Counted from the stretch's first letter, positions 46,183-55,640 are shown. The stretch: 64,000 nt of DNA from Sphingobacterium gobiense (GCF_002980575.1 NZ_PVBS01000003.1:62001-126000), one strand, 5' to 3'. The notes: a model not told the origin generated them from the letters alone. Translations and numbers: made by a program.

Positions 46183-46917
46183 TTATAGTTTTTTCCTTCT
46201 CAACTCAAAATGACGCCCTAAATAAAATTTACGAGCTAATTCATTGTCCGCGATTTCTTCAGGCGTTCCTGTCAGCATAATTTTTCCCTCGGTCAACAAA
46301 TAAGCTCTATCAGTTATAGATAATGTCTCTTGTACATTGTGGTCGGTAATCAGTACGCCAATGTTTTTCCGTTTGAGTTTGGAGACAATCGTTTGGATCT
46401 CTTCTACCGCGATAGGATCTACACCGGCAAAAGGTTCATCCAGTAAGATAAAATGTGGATTCGCCGCTAATGCCCGCGCAATCTCGGTACGACGTCTTTC
46501 TCCTCCTGATAAAAGGTCTCCCCGGTTCTTGCGGACTCTATGTAAACTGAATTCTGTTAATAGCTCTTCCAGTTTCTCCAAACGTTCTTCTTTATTCTTA
46601 TAATGTATTTCTAAGACGGCAAGAATGTTGTTTTCCACGGATAGCTTTCGGAATACTGATGCCTCTTGTGCTAGATAGCCGATTCCTTTTTGCGCACGCT
46701 GAAACATAGCATCTTGTGTAATTTCCTGGTCGTCGAGAAAAACATGACCATCGTTTGGTTTGATCAACCCGACAATCATGTAAAAAGAAGTTGTTTTTCC
46801 GGCACCATTTGGGCCTAACAATCCGACAATTTCGCCTTGTTCGACATGAAAAGACACATCATTAACAACCGTGCGTTGTTTATATTTTTTTATTAAATGT
46901 TCTGCCTTTAAAATCAT
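46183..46917 (-). CDS. lptB: LPS export ABC transporter ATP-binding protein LptB
   Basis: Cytoplasmic ATPase of the Lpt machine that extracts LPS from the inner membrane. Walker A is [14 protein letters not shown], the Q-loop region is [16 protein letters not shown], the signature is [15 protein letters not shown] and Walker B is [14 protein letters not shown]. 244 aa is normal. It lies 34 nt after recJ. Confidence 0.96.
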   Translation of the reverse strand: MILKAEHLIKKYKQRTVVNDVSFHVEQGEIVGLLGPNGAGKTTSFYMIVGLIKPNDGHVFLDDQEITQDAMFQRAQKGIGYLAQEASVFRKLSVENNILAVLEIHYKNKEERLEKLEELLTEFSLHRVRKNRGDLLSGGERRRTEIARALAANPHFILLDEPFAGVDPIAVEEIQTIVSKLKRKNIGVLITDHNVQETLSITDRAYLLTEGKIMLTGTPEEIADNELARKFYLGRHFELRRKKL

Positions 46918-46951
46918 CTACTACTTTAGTCGTTTTGTACACAAATATATT

Positions 46952-48646
46952 TTAATATCGTATTGCTTTGATATTTAATTGTAAATTCTTTTTACCTCGC
47001 CAATTGTTCTCTTCAATCGTGTAGCAAATATCAAATTCATGCCCCGCATTAATGTGGTTTACGTGCTCTGCTAGGCCAAAGCCTATACAATCGAACAATG
47101 TCGAACCTTGCTGTCTTAACGAGATTTTGATGTGATTTGCGCCTACAATATATGCCGACCCTTGTACTTTACGCGTGAGAAGGATAGGGGCTTCATTTTG
47201 TGGCCCGAAAGGCTCAAACTGTTTGAGTAGACGGCAAAATTTGTTGTCGATGTCTTTAAGGTTTAGTTCTGTCTCGATGAGAACTTCCTGCTGAAGCATT
47301 TCAGGTTTAATGCTGTTTTGAACTACTGCTTCAAATTTTTCTTGGAAGGCAGGAACATTCTCCACACGCATGGTGAGGCCCGCAGCATATTTATGTCCCC
47401 CGTATTGATCTAACAAATCGGCGCATTCACTCAGTGCCTCATAAAGATCAAAACCCAATACAGACCGTGCCGAACCGGCAATATGTCCATTAGTTTGTGT
47501 TAGTATAACAGTGGGACGATAGTATTTCTCCGTTAAACGCGAAGCGACAATGCCGATTACGCCTTTGTGCCAATCTGCCTTAAAAAGCACGGTAGATTTA
47601 CGTTGTTTCAATACTTCATCTTTGTCCAAGATATCTAATGCTTCCTCGGTTATCTTAAGATCAAAACCCTTGCGCACGGTATTTTGATCATCAACCGTAG
47701 TTGAATAATCTTTAGCTTCTGCTAATGATTTTGAAGTTAATAGGTTAACCGCATCCTTGGCGTGCTCAATACGTCCAGCGGCATTGATGCGGGGGCCAAT
47801 CTGAAAAACAATATCTCCTACAGAAAAATGTCCGGTTTTATTGGAAGAAAGGTTAATCAGTGCTTGCAGTCCACAACTTGGGTTGGTGTTTAATTTTTTG
47901 AGTCCAAAATGAGTGAGCACCCGATTTTCACCTGTAATCGGTACAATGTCTGAGGCGATGCTTACTGCTACTAAATCAAGATACTGATAGGCAAGTTGCA
48001 TGTCCATATCGTTTTTCTGAACAAATGCTTGGATTAATTTAAAGCCTATGCCACATCCTGATAGTTCTTTATAAGGGTAGGGACAATCATGACGTTTGGG
48101 GTCTAATACAGCTACCGCGTCCGGTATGGTATCGCCGGGGAGATGATGATCCCCGATGATGAAATCAATACCTTTAGCTTTCGCATAATTGACTTTCTCA
48201 ATGGCTTTAATACCACAATCCAAGGCAATAATCAGTGTGAAACCGTGTTCTGCGGCATAGTCAATTCCTTTGAAAGAAATACCGTATCCCTCTAGATATC
48301 GGTCGGGAATATAAAATGCTAAACCAGAATGGAAATCACGAAAAAAACTATAGACAACGGAGACCGCTGTCGTCCCGTCGACATCATAATCTCCATATAT
48401 CAGTATCTTCTCTTTGTTGCCGATTGCGCTTTCGATTCGGGATATAGCTTTATCCATATCTTTCATCAAAAACGGATCATGCAATAAATCAAAGCTTGGA
48501 CGAAAAAAATGCTTGGCCTGCTGATACGTTTCGACACCACGATGGAGAAGTAGTTCAGCTATTACAGCGCTTATACCCAATTCGCCACACAAGCTGTTGG
48601 TTTTTCGAACATCGTTTTTTGGCTTAACCACCCATCTTTTTTGCAT
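46952..48646 (-). CDS. recJ: Single-stranded-DNA-specific exonuclease RecJ
   Basis: 5'-3' ssDNA exonuclease of 564 aa for repair and recombination. DHH-family metal motifs are YGDYDVDGTTAV, LIIALDCG and IIGDHHLPG, and the DHHA1 part has GHKYAAGLTM. It probably shares a transcript with lptB and the GH3-like gene. Confidence 0.96.
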   Translation of the reverse strand: MQKRWVVKPKNDVRKTNSLCGELGISAVIAELLLHRGVETYQQAKHFFRPSFDLLHDPFLMKDMDKAISRIESAIGNKEKILIYGDYDVDGTTAVSVVYSFFRDFHSGLAFYIPDRYLEGYGISFKGIDYAAEHGFTLIIALDCGIKAIEKVNYAKAKGIDFIIGDHHLPGDTIPDAVAVLDPKRHDCPYPYKELSGCGIGFKLIQAFVQKNDMDMQLAYQYLDLVAVSIASDIVPITGENRVLTHFGLKKLNTNPSCGLQALINLSSNKTGHFSVGDIVFQIGPRINAAGRIEHAKDAVNLLTSKSLAEAKDYSTTVDDQNTVRKGFDLKITEEALDILDKDEVLKQRKSTVLFKADWHKGVIGIVASRLTEKYYRPTVILTQTNGHIAGSARSVLGFDLYEALSECADLLDQYGGHKYAAGLTMRVENVPAFQEKFEAVVQNSIKPEMLQQEVLIETELNLKDIDNKFCRLLKQFEPFGPQNEAPILLTRKVQGSAYIVGANHIKISLRQQGSTLFDCIGFGLAEHVNHINAGHEFDICYTIEENNWRGKKNLQLNIKAIRY

Positions 48647-48765
48647 ATCGTTGCCGTTGTATTAACATGTAAATATACATTTTGTAAACGGGTTTACCTA
48701 ACCGGTGCGACAGGAGTAAGAGGAATATGTTGTGCGTTAGGATATTAGGAAGGTAATTTTATTGC

Positions 48766-48797
48766 TTGCTCACTTCTTGTTTTTTTTGTTAGTTTTG
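48766..48797 (+). promoter_or_regulatory. Predicted promoter of the khtTU-like operon
   Basis: TTG (48766-48768), 21-nt spacer and TAGTTTTG (48790-48797), an exact TAnnTTTG. It lies inside a possible longer reading frame that starts at a TTG at 48762, which argues that translation really begins at 48852. Confidence 0.6.
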
Positions 48798-48851
48798 CTT
48801 GAGACAAGTGTTCTAAGAAGAATACGAACGTTGTATTTAATTTTTTTTGCT

Positions 48852-49334
48852 ATGTCAATAGTTAGAGAAAGCGACCTGATTGGAATAGGTAAGAAATACC
48901 AAATCGAGACGGAAGCCGGCGACAACATGGTTGTTGTTATCCACGATGATGGTAAACGTGAACTTTACCGCTCGGAGGGAGATGACAGTGAAACGCACTG
49001 CGTTATGACTCTTTCTGATGAGGAATCACGACAGGTAGCGGGTATTATCGGAGGATTGTCTTATAAGCCCAAGGCGCTGGAAACCATGGAACTCGCACTA
49101 GATGATTTACGGATTGAATGGTATAAAGTGGAAGCTCCTAGTGATGGCGTCAATAAGAGTATCGGAGAACTAGGTGTTCGACAACGTACCGGAGCGTCAA
49201 TTATCGCTGCTATCAAAGAAGAGGATACAATTATTAATCCTGGTCCGGACTATGTGATAACATCTGGAACGACATTAGTCGTTGCCGGAAAGAAAGCGAA
49301 TATTAAACTATTAAAAGAAATCTTAACATCCTAA
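48852..49334 (+). CDS. khtT: KhtT-like regulatory subunit of a K+/H+ antiporter
   Basis: 160-residue soluble protein with an N-terminal alpha/beta domain (about 1-80) and a C-terminal RCK_C (TrkA-C) domain (about 85-158: VNKSIGELGVRQRTGASI, PDYVITSGTTLVVAGKK). This is the make-up of KhtT, which gates the KhtU antiporter in response to nucleotide and pH in Bacillus. The antiporter gene follows 9 nt downstream. The start (MSIVRESDLIGIG) matches the family. Confidence 0.88.
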   Translation: MSIVRESDLIGIGKKYQIETEAGDNMVVVIHDDGKRELYRSEGDDSETHCVMTLSDEESRQVAGIIGGLSYKPKALETMELALDDLRIEWYKVEAPSDGVNKSIGELGVRQRTGASIIAAIKEEDTIINPGPDYVITSGTTLVVAGKKANIKLLKEILTS

Positions 49335-49343
49335 TTTAACGCT

Positions 49344-50594
49344 ATGCTATCACATACCTTGGTATTAGAAGTTGGTATTGCTGTATTGCTTGTTGCAGTC
49401 GTTGGCTTGCTCGCCAACAAGTTGCGGTTTTCGGTGATACCATTTTTCATCATAATTGGTATGATAGTTGGTCAACATGCTCCTCAATTCGGGTATATTG
49501 ATCTTACGTTTACGGAGAGTAAACCTTTTATAGATTTCATGGGGCGTTTGGGGGTACTTTTTCTGTTATTTTATTTAGGATTGGAATTTTCCGTAGGGCG
49601 ATTAATGCAATCGGGAAAATCAATTATTACGGGAGGGACAATCTATGTGTTTCTCAATTTTATATCGGGCATTCTGATAGGTTGGTTAATGGATCTTCCT
49701 TTTAAGGAAATGATGGTACTATGTGGTGTGATGACTAGTTCATCTACAGCAATTGTTGCTAAAGTACTAACCGATCTTAAACGGACGGCAAACCCGGAAA
49801 CGGAAATTATTATGGGTATGATTATGTTTGACGATCTTTTTATCGCTATGCATATCTCATTCCTATCGGGTTTGATCCTGACAGGAGGATCTTCCTTCTG
49901 GTCCGTCCTAGGAACATCCCTGCTGGCCTTGGGTTTCATTTTAACCTTTTTGATATTGGGAAGGAAGCTGGTCCCGGCTATAGACCGACTTTTGCAGGAT
50001 AAATCGCCGGAGCTTTTTATTTTAATTATATTCAGTCTTCTTTTTATTATAGCAGGCTTTTCAGAGACGATACACGTTGCGGAGGCTATCGGGGCGTTGA
50101 TGGCGGGATTGGTCTTTGCGGACTCTCGTTATATCAAAAAAATCGAGGGAGTTGTGCTGCCCTATCGTGATTTCTTCGGAGCGATGTTCTTTTTTAGTTT
50201 CGGACTATCCATTGATATGTACACCTTAGGGGGGGCTGTAGGATGGGCTGCTTTGGCAGCGTTTATCACGGTTATGGGTAACGTGGCGTCGGGTTATTTT
50301 GCCGCCAGATTTTCAGGCAGAAAACCCAAAGCTTCGTTTGACATTGGGTTTACGCTTTCTGCTAGGGGAGAATTTTCCATTATTATGGCAAATATTGGAA
50401 AAGCAGGAGGCTTGCTCCCGATTCTCCAATCTTTTGTTGTCGTTTACGTCCTTATCTTATCTATCGTATCGCCTTTGTTGACAAAAGAGTCACGTACATT
50501 ATGGGCTGCGCTGTTTGGAAAGGATATTGCTCCCATTCAGCCCAAAAAGACGTTAGAGCAATTGGAAGAATCAGCTGGGAATATAGATGCCTAG
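49344..50594 (+). CDS. khtU: CPA2-family cation:proton antiporter (KhtU-like)
   Basis: 416-residue membrane protein of 12 or so helices from the monovalent cation:proton antiporter-2 family. The paired TM strips include LGVLFLLFYLGLEFSVGRLM, MTSSSTAIVAKVL and the ion-binding MIMFDDLFIAM with two Asp residues; FADSRYIKKIEGVVLPYRD and FTLSARGEFSIIMANIG are also typical. It lacks a cytoplasmic TrkA-N domain, replaced by the separate KhtT-like protein. K+ efflux is inferred from that partnership. Confidence 0.9.
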   Translation: MLSHTLVLEVGIAVLLVAVVGLLANKLRFSVIPFFIIIGMIVGQHAPQFGYIDLTFTESKPFIDFMGRLGVLFLLFYLGLEFSVGRLMQSGKSIITGGTIYVFLNFISGILIGWLMDLPFKEMMVLCGVMTSSSTAIVAKVLTDLKRTANPETEIIMGMIMFDDLFIAMHISFLSGLILTGGSSFWSVLGTSLLALGFILTFLILGRKLVPAIDRLLQDKSPELFILIIFSLLFIIAGFSETIHVAEAIGALMAGLVFADSRYIKKIEGVVLPYRDFFGAMFFFSFGLSIDMYTLGGAVGWAALAAFITVMGNVASGYFAARFSGRKPKASFDIGFTLSARGEFSIIMANIGKAGGLLPILQSFVVVYVLILSIVSPLLTKESRTLWAALFGKDIAPIQPKKTLEQLEESAGNIDA

Positions 50595-50636
50595 GCGTAC
50601 TTACTTTTGGATGTCGAGGTATCAATAGTCACTTTT

Positions 50637-51704
50637 TTATAAATGATGATTTTTATGCAGAAAATCTGCGACGAAGACGTCATCATTTAATTCTGGATAA
50701 TCCCTATACACCCGATCGATTTCTTCTTTTTGTCCAGGCGAAAGTGCCTCGTTCGGGTTAAGACACCAGATGCCTTTCATCAATCCTTGCCGACGAAGTA
50801 CCTCATGGATACCTGGAATGCAGCCATGAAAACTATGTGCCGAATCGAAAAAAGCGGCATTACTATCCGTGATGACGATAGCTTTACTTAATAACGAGTT
50901 TGCCGTTTGATTTTGAGGATTCTTTTTATGCTCCTTTATTTCTTCCAACAACGATACCGCTTTGTTTGTCCATACGGCCCAATGCCCTAACAATCCTCCT
51001 TTAAAATCAAGGGAAACCTGTTCGTCGCCTACCGGAAAACGATATGTCGTCATTAAATCGTTAACGATATTGTCATCATTTCCTGTATACATAGCAATTT
51101 TGTCGTGACGGCCGGAGTTGGCTAACGCACGCATCACATCGAGCGTTTGGTAACGGTTGAAAGAAGCGCATTTGATAGCAACAACATTTTCGATTTTTAC
51201 AAATTCACTCCAGAACGTATAACTGAAAATACGTCCGCCAACGGAAGGTTGTAGGTAAAAGCCAAATACCGGAATAATGGCGGCTACCTCCCGGACTCTT
51301 TCCAGTATAGCCGATTCTGTCCAGTCCTGTAGTCCGCCCATACTCAATAGCCCGATATCATAGCCGTATTGGATAGCTGTATATGCTTCTTGAACAGCTT
51401 GTTCTGTCGGGCCGCAAATGCCGGCTATCTTAACAAATGGTCGGTGTAAGCCAACTTTTTCTACCTCCTCGCTCGCCCATTTTAAAACCGTTTCGAAGAG
51501 GTCTATCTCCGGATCGCGGATTTCAAACTGCGTAGAGTGCACGGCTACGGCAATACCACCTGCGCCACTGGCTATATAGTATTGTGTTAAAAGGCGTTGG
51601 TGGTATTCGTCTATGGTTCGGTCTTCATTTAATGCCAACGGGTGAGCAGGAATGACCGTGCCATTCCATAAGTGTTTTATAAGTTCTGCTGCTAATTGTT
51701 TCAT
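50637..51704 (-). CDS. Dihydrodipicolinate synthase (DapA)-family aldolase
   Basis: 355-residue class I aldolase TIM barrel. The Schiff-base lysine is Lys178 in VVAIKCASF, and the Tyr of the catalytic triad is probably Tyr150 in FGFYLQPSVGG, where classical DapA has YNVP. It is about 60 residues longer than DapA because of a C-terminal extension that includes ITDSNAAFFDSAHSFHG. It is the last gene of a minus-strand operon for carbohydrate or sugar-acid use, so it probably cleaves or dehydrates a 2-keto-3-deoxy acid rather than making lysine. Its start shares one base with the stop codon of the preceding gene. Confidence 0.85.
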   Translation of the reverse strand: MKQLAAELIKHLWNGTVIPAHPLALNEDRTIDEYHQRLLTQYYIASGAGGIAVAVHSTQFEIRDPEIDLFETVLKWASEEVEKVGLHRPFVKIAGICGPTEQAVQEAYTAIQYGYDIGLLSMGGLQDWTESAILERVREVAAIIPVFGFYLQPSVGGRIFSYTFWSEFVKIENVVAIKCASFNRYQTLDVMRALANSGRHDKIAMYTGNDDNIVNDLMTTYRFPVGDEQVSLDFKGGLLGHWAVWTNKAVSLLEEIKEHKKNPQNQTANSLLSKAIVITDSNAAFFDSAHSFHGCIPGIHEVLRRQGLMKGIWCLNPNEALSPGQKEEIDRVYRDYPELNDDVFVADFLHKNHHL

Positions 51705-52726
51705 TAGAATTTTCCCTTCCTTTCTTGAAAATGTGTGTCCTTATTCCATAAATCACCGCCTTCGAGGAGCCATTTTGCTGTGATGTCAATAGCTTCACGG
51801 ATGGTTGTCTTTGGGTACCCAAAGAGTCGATGGCATTCCGATGCATTATTGAGCAACGCGGTTTCCGTAGCCTGATTCACAAAAGTTGGTGTGATGCCGA
51901 AATGTTCGCCAAAACGCTCTGCAATCCAACGTGTGGATAATATTTCCGGTCCGGTAATATTTAATACCTTGGCAGGTGATGCACAATGTAAGAGTGAACG
52001 CAAAGCAATCTCGTTGGCATCACCTTGCCAAATCACATTGACATTTTGGCTAGTTAAATCAATCGGACGTTGCTCTTTGACAGCTTTTGCAATTTCCACC
52101 AATACACCGTAGCGAAAATCAACGGCATAGTTCAGCCGATAAATCAATGTGGGCGTTCCGTTCTTTTTTGAGAAGTACTCGAATATACGTTCCCGACCAA
52201 GGCAGGATTGTGCATACTCTCCAATGGGTTCTGGTGTTATTTCTTCCGAAACACCGCCATCTGTCACCGGAACAAAGGGCAATACGTTACCCGAAGAAAA
52301 AGCAACAATATTTGACGTTTTGAAATGGCAGGCAACCATTCCCGGTAAAAAGGTGTTCATGGCCCAAGTAAAGTTTTCATTACCTGTTGTGCCAAATTTA
52401 TGTCCCGCTAAATAGATAATGTTAGGCACTTGTGGGAGTTTTTGTAGCTGACCTTGATCTAGCAGGTCACATGCAATTGTTTCGATTCCCAGTATATTCA
52501 AAGATTGTTCTACGTTCTTATCCGAAAATCGAGAAACACCTATAACTCTTTTTTGGATTCCTGCAGCCTGTATCGCCCGTACCGCTAATGTTGCCATACT
52601 AGGCCCCATTTTGCCTCCGATACCCAAAAACATAATATCACCCTGGATTTTCTGTATGTCGGCAATCAAATCTGCAGAAGGTGCTAGGAGATCTTGTTCA
52701 AATTGTTTTAAATTTTCGTAATGCAT
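51704..52726 (-). CDS. Extended-SDR-like NAD(P)-binding protein without the catalytic Lys
   Basis: 340-residue Rossmann protein resembling NAD-dependent epimerases/dehydratases. The glycine motif is FLGIGGKMGPSMA (33-45), the Ser strand is AFSSGNV (142-148) and the expected YxxxK site reads YAQSC (171-175), so Lys is replaced by Cys. The C-terminal part (NASECHRLFGYPKTTIREAID) is normal for extended SDRs. It may still bind NAD(P) and substrate, but catalysis by the standard mechanism is doubtful. It is the third gene of the operon. Confidence 0.8.
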   Translation of the reverse strand: MHYENLKQFEQDLLAPSADLIADIQKIQGDIMFLGIGGKMGPSMATLAVRAIQAAGIQKRVIGVSRFSDKNVEQSLNILGIETIACDLLDQGQLQKLPQVPNIIYLAGHKFGTTGNENFTWAMNTFLPGMVACHFKTSNIVAFSSGNVLPFVPVTDGGVSEEITPEPIGEYAQSCLGRERIFEYFSKKNGTPTLIYRLNYAVDFRYGVLVEIAKAVKEQRPIDLTSQNVNVIWQGDANEIALRSLLHCASPAKVLNITGPEILSTRWIAERFGEHFGITPTFVNQATETALLNNASECHRLFGYPKTTIREAIDITAKWLLEGGDLWNKDTHFQERKGKF

Positions 52727-52736
52727 ATGTGTCGCT

Positions 52737-53969
52737 TTATGTTAACAGATTTTGTGCGTTACTGATGGCCAGTGTGATGAGCATAAGTAACCCAAGCATT
52801 GCCCATGCTTTGATAAGGGGTTTATTCCGATGAATACCCATAATTTTTTCGTCATTTGCGATTAAGAACATAAGTGTTCCAATAAATGGAACGAGAAATA
52901 TGGTGATACTTTGTGCGAAAACAATCAGTTCCAATGGCAGATTGCCGAATACCAAGGCGATGATAGAACCAAAAATCATCACAAGCGAAATGAAGAATTT
53001 CACCATAGGGTGATCGAGATTATTACCATAGCCGAAAGTATCACCCAGTAGTGAACCTCCTAATACGGCATTTCCTATCAAAGAAGAAAAAGATCCGCCA
53101 AATAGTCCGACAAAGAATAGATGTGAGGCATACGTCCCTAACAGTGGCTCCAAAGCTTTCCCCATGTCCGTGGCTGAATTTAATTGAATGCCTAACGGAT
53201 GGAGTGTATTGGCGGCAGCTATCATAACGGCCGCGCTCATAATACCTAAGATGAAAATACCGACGCGACTGCCAAGTAACTGGCGATCCGCATCTTGTGG
53301 CTTATTCGATAATTTCCGACGTGCTTGGACAAGATAACTTTGGTAAAACGCACCGACCACCGAGAAACATGAAGCGATAAATGCGATGATCAAGCCTAGA
53401 GAGGCCGGAGGAACGGACGGTATAAAACCCCCTATCAAAGAAAGTATTGGTGGCTGTACGATGATGGCTGTAGATAAAAAAGCGAATAACATTAATATAA
53501 TGAGTGCCAACATCAATTTCTCTAGGATTGCGTAGAAAGATTTGAAGAATAATAAAGTAATGCCAATAACATTAAAAACCGCAATCCAAAACTTGGGGTT
53601 TGTATCCGTGCCTTCAGCAATGGCTATGGAAACTCCTGTCGCATTTCCCGATTGGAAAGATGTGGCGACCAGGAAGATGCCTAAACCAATAACAATAGCG
53701 GCAATCTTGCCAAATTTATGGCGAATTAAGGTCAATAGTGTTTCGTTTCGAGCTATCCCAATTCTGGTACCCATATCGGTGAACACCATCATAAAAAAGA
53801 TGGCGATGGCGACAACCCATAAAAGAGAAAGGCCGTAATCCGTTCCCATTTTGGAAGTGATGGTCATTTTGCTTGGGCCAAAGACAAGTGCTGCCGTAAT
53901 AATGCCAGGCCCTAAGATGGATAGCCAAGTTTTAAAAAAATACCTTTTTTTACTGCTGTTGTTTTCCAT
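52737..53969 (-). CDS. Nramp-fold transporter lacking the metal-binding motifs
   Basis: 410-residue LeuT-fold membrane protein clearly related to Nramp/MntH: ILGPGIITAAL, then YGLSLLWVV align with the MntH N-terminus. The TM1 metal motif DPGN is GPSK here (31-34), so Asp becomes Gly and Asn becomes Lys. The TM6 motif MPHN aligns with SVVG (about 203-206), before YQSYLVQARR. All known metal ligands are therefore absent. Placed between a sugar dehydrogenase and an SDR/aldolase pair, it more likely carries an organic substrate; the lysine in the site would suit a carboxylate. Automated annotation would call it a divalent metal transporter. Confidence 0.85.
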   Translation of the reverse strand: MENNSSKKRYFFKTWLSILGPGIITAALVFGPSKMTITSKMGTDYGLSLLWVVAIAIFFMMVFTDMGTRIGIARNETLLTLIRHKFGKIAAIVIGLGIFLVATSFQSGNATGVSIAIAEGTDTNPKFWIAVFNVIGITLLFFKSFYAILEKLMLALIILMLFAFLSTAIIVQPPILSLIGGFIPSVPPASLGLIIAFIASCFSVVGAFYQSYLVQARRKLSNKPQDADRQLLGSRVGIFILGIMSAAVMIAAANTLHPLGIQLNSATDMGKALEPLLGTYASHLFFVGLFGGSFSSLIGNAVLGGSLLGDTFGYGNNLDHPMVKFFISLVMIFGSIIALVFGNLPLELIVFAQSITIFLVPFIGTLMFLIANDEKIMGIHRNKPLIKAWAMLGLLMLITLAISNAQNLLT

Positions 53970-53975
53970 GATGGA

Positions 53976-55496
53976 CTACCGTAGAGATTTTAATGAAGTG
54001 GATTTGATTTCGCTTGCATGGTTGCCAAAGTTGATGCGGATATAATTGGTTATTGTGATGATCTCCGCATCCGTTAAGAAAGAAAAACCTGGCATAACAC
54101 CTTCGTATTTGATACTTTCAATGGTTTTCCCCTGCATCCCATGTAGGACAATCTGTAGAAGGGCTTTTTCCTCACCGTTGACGGTTTTGGAGTTAGCAAG
54201 TGGCGGGAACGTATTTGTAAGCCCCTCACCGTCACTTTTGTGACAAGACGTACAATAAGCCTCGTATAATGCCTGGCCGTCTTTAGCTTCCGGCTGTGTT
54301 TGGGGGATTTGCGCATGTAGAATAGGGGCATAGGCCTTATCGCTAATACGTAATCGGTAAATCACATCGTCTTCTTGCGTTGGAAACCCCTTTTGTGGAT
54401 TCCAATCCCTATTGCTGGAACAAAAATAAATGTCGCCATTCGGTAAAGTAACTACTGATCTTAATCGACCGAGTATATTTTGAAATAGAATCTGCTCGCC
54501 AATAATGTCCCGCCCGTCGTCTGAGAGGGTTAGGACACGGAGTGACTGATTTTTCAATGTCGTGAGCAATAAGCTGTTTTTCCATTCAGGGATAGCATCT
54601 GATCCATAATAGGCGATGCCCGCCGGCGCAATGACCGGTGTCCAGGATTTAATCGGTTCTTCGATTGCCAATGATTTGACTTTTGCTTTTTCTTCATCCG
54701 TATCTACGGTCCCTTCAACGAGTGGCCAGCCATAATTTTTAAGTGGAAGGATGAGATTGATTTCATCTTCAATTGCATCACCATGTTCCGAGGTGTAAAG
54801 GATGCCTTCAGTGCTATACGTCAAACCTTGCATGTTTCTAAAGCCCCATGCGTATACATAGCTGTTGGCAATAGGATTATCCTTTGGGATACTGCCATCC
54901 AGATTAAGTCGTAGTATTTTACCATTAAGAGATGTGCTATCTTGGGCATATGTATCTGTTGCTGCATCTCCGGTAGCCCAATAAACCTTTTTGTCGGGGG
55001 ATATGACTATTCGGGAACCGTTATGTCCGGTATTTCCCGGAATTTGCAATAACTGTACAGGATTTGATAATCTGCCAGTCGGGTTATAGTTATAACGATA
55101 AAGATTTGAAAAAATTGAACTATCTTTTTTACTGGTATAGGAAAGGTATAGATAGGCCTGTTCGTTTTCTGGTTGATAAAGCGCCATGCCCAATAGGCCT
55201 AATGTCCGCTGCTGGTAAACATCTGGTATGCTATCTATCAATAAAACCTGTTTACTTTTTATGTCGAGTCTGCGGATAGCTCCTCCAATCTCGGAAAATA
55301 AAATGGCATCGTTAATACGGTCATATTGTAGATCCCAAGGGACGTTGAGGTTTGTTGCTTCTTTTGTTAATGATAGGATGCTATTCTCCAATTGAATGCT
55401 GTTCATTACAGGGAGCTCTTTTTCAGATCCCTGCCTGCAGGAGAAAAGAAACAAGATTATGGTAGTGAATCCAATATATATATTTTGTGGCTTCAT
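53976..55496 (-). CDS. PQQ-type sugar dehydrogenase (GSDH beta-propeller) fused to cytochrome c, lipoprotein
   Basis: 506-residue exported lipoprotein (lipobox Cys20, LFSC). The first 390 residues form a soluble-glucose-dehydrogenase-like propeller; His158 in GNTGHNGSRIVISPD matches the catalytic His of PQQ glucose dehydrogenase, and YAWGFRNMQGL is a family strip. The last 100 residues are a cytochrome c domain with CTSCH (415-419) and probable axial Met468 in GVMPGFSFLT. It should oxidise a sugar aldehyde in the periplasm and pass electrons to the respiratory chain. First gene of the minus-strand operon, 6 nt before the Nramp-like gene. Confidence 0.9.
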   Translation of the reverse strand: MKPQNIYIGFTTIILFLFSCRQGSEKELPVMNSIQLENSILSLTKEATNLNVPWDLQYDRINDAILFSEIGGAIRRLDIKSKQVLLIDSIPDVYQQRTLGLLGMALYQPENEQAYLYLSYTSKKDSSIFSNLYRYNYNPTGRLSNPVQLLQIPGNTGHNGSRIVISPDKKVYWATGDAATDTYAQDSTSLNGKILRLNLDGSIPKDNPIANSYVYAWGFRNMQGLTYSTEGILYTSEHGDAIEDEINLILPLKNYGWPLVEGTVDTDEEKAKVKSLAIEEPIKSWTPVIAPAGIAYYGSDAIPEWKNSLLLTTLKNQSLRVLTLSDDGRDIIGEQILFQNILGRLRSVVTLPNGDIYFCSSNRDWNPQKGFPTQEDDVIYRLRISDKAYAPILHAQIPQTQPEAKDGQALYEAYCTSCHKSDGEGLTNTFPPLANSKTVNGEEKALLQIVLHGMQGKTIESIKYEGVMPGFSFLTDAEIITITNYIRINFGNHASEIKSTSLKSLR

Positions 55497-55608
55497 ATGT
55501 TGGTTTTAATAAGACCCCTAACAAAAAGAAAATCCCATACCTTTTATTTTTTTGTTATTGCTTTGTGTGTTGGTTTGTATGGTGTGTTTCTATTTTTATT
55601 AATTTAAC

Positions 55609-55640
55609 CAAATCTATAATATTTAAAATTAATATACAAA
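55609..55640 (-). promoter_or_regulatory. Predicted promoter of the minus-strand PUL2 operon
   Basis: On the minus strand: TTTG (55640-55637), 20-nt spacer, TAGATTTG (55616-55609). Both boxes match the Bacteroidota consensus exactly. The leader to the dehydrogenase start is about 105 nt. A TTTGTATACAAA palindrome lies just upstream of the -33 box. Confidence 0.7.

Noticed and set aside
48762-48851. N-terminal extension of the KhtT-like protein from a TTG, with a hydrophobic segment
   Set aside because: It overlaps the predicted promoter, and the extension is absent from the family architecture; the ATG at 48852 is better.
50637-51704. Lysine biosynthesis gene dapA
   Set aside because: The protein is longer than DapA, the YNVP motif is changed to YLQP, and the neighbours are sugar-acid genes.
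54852-54857. GTATAC within the dehydrogenase gene
   Set aside because: It lies inside coding sequence and lacks the TTG/CAA flanks.
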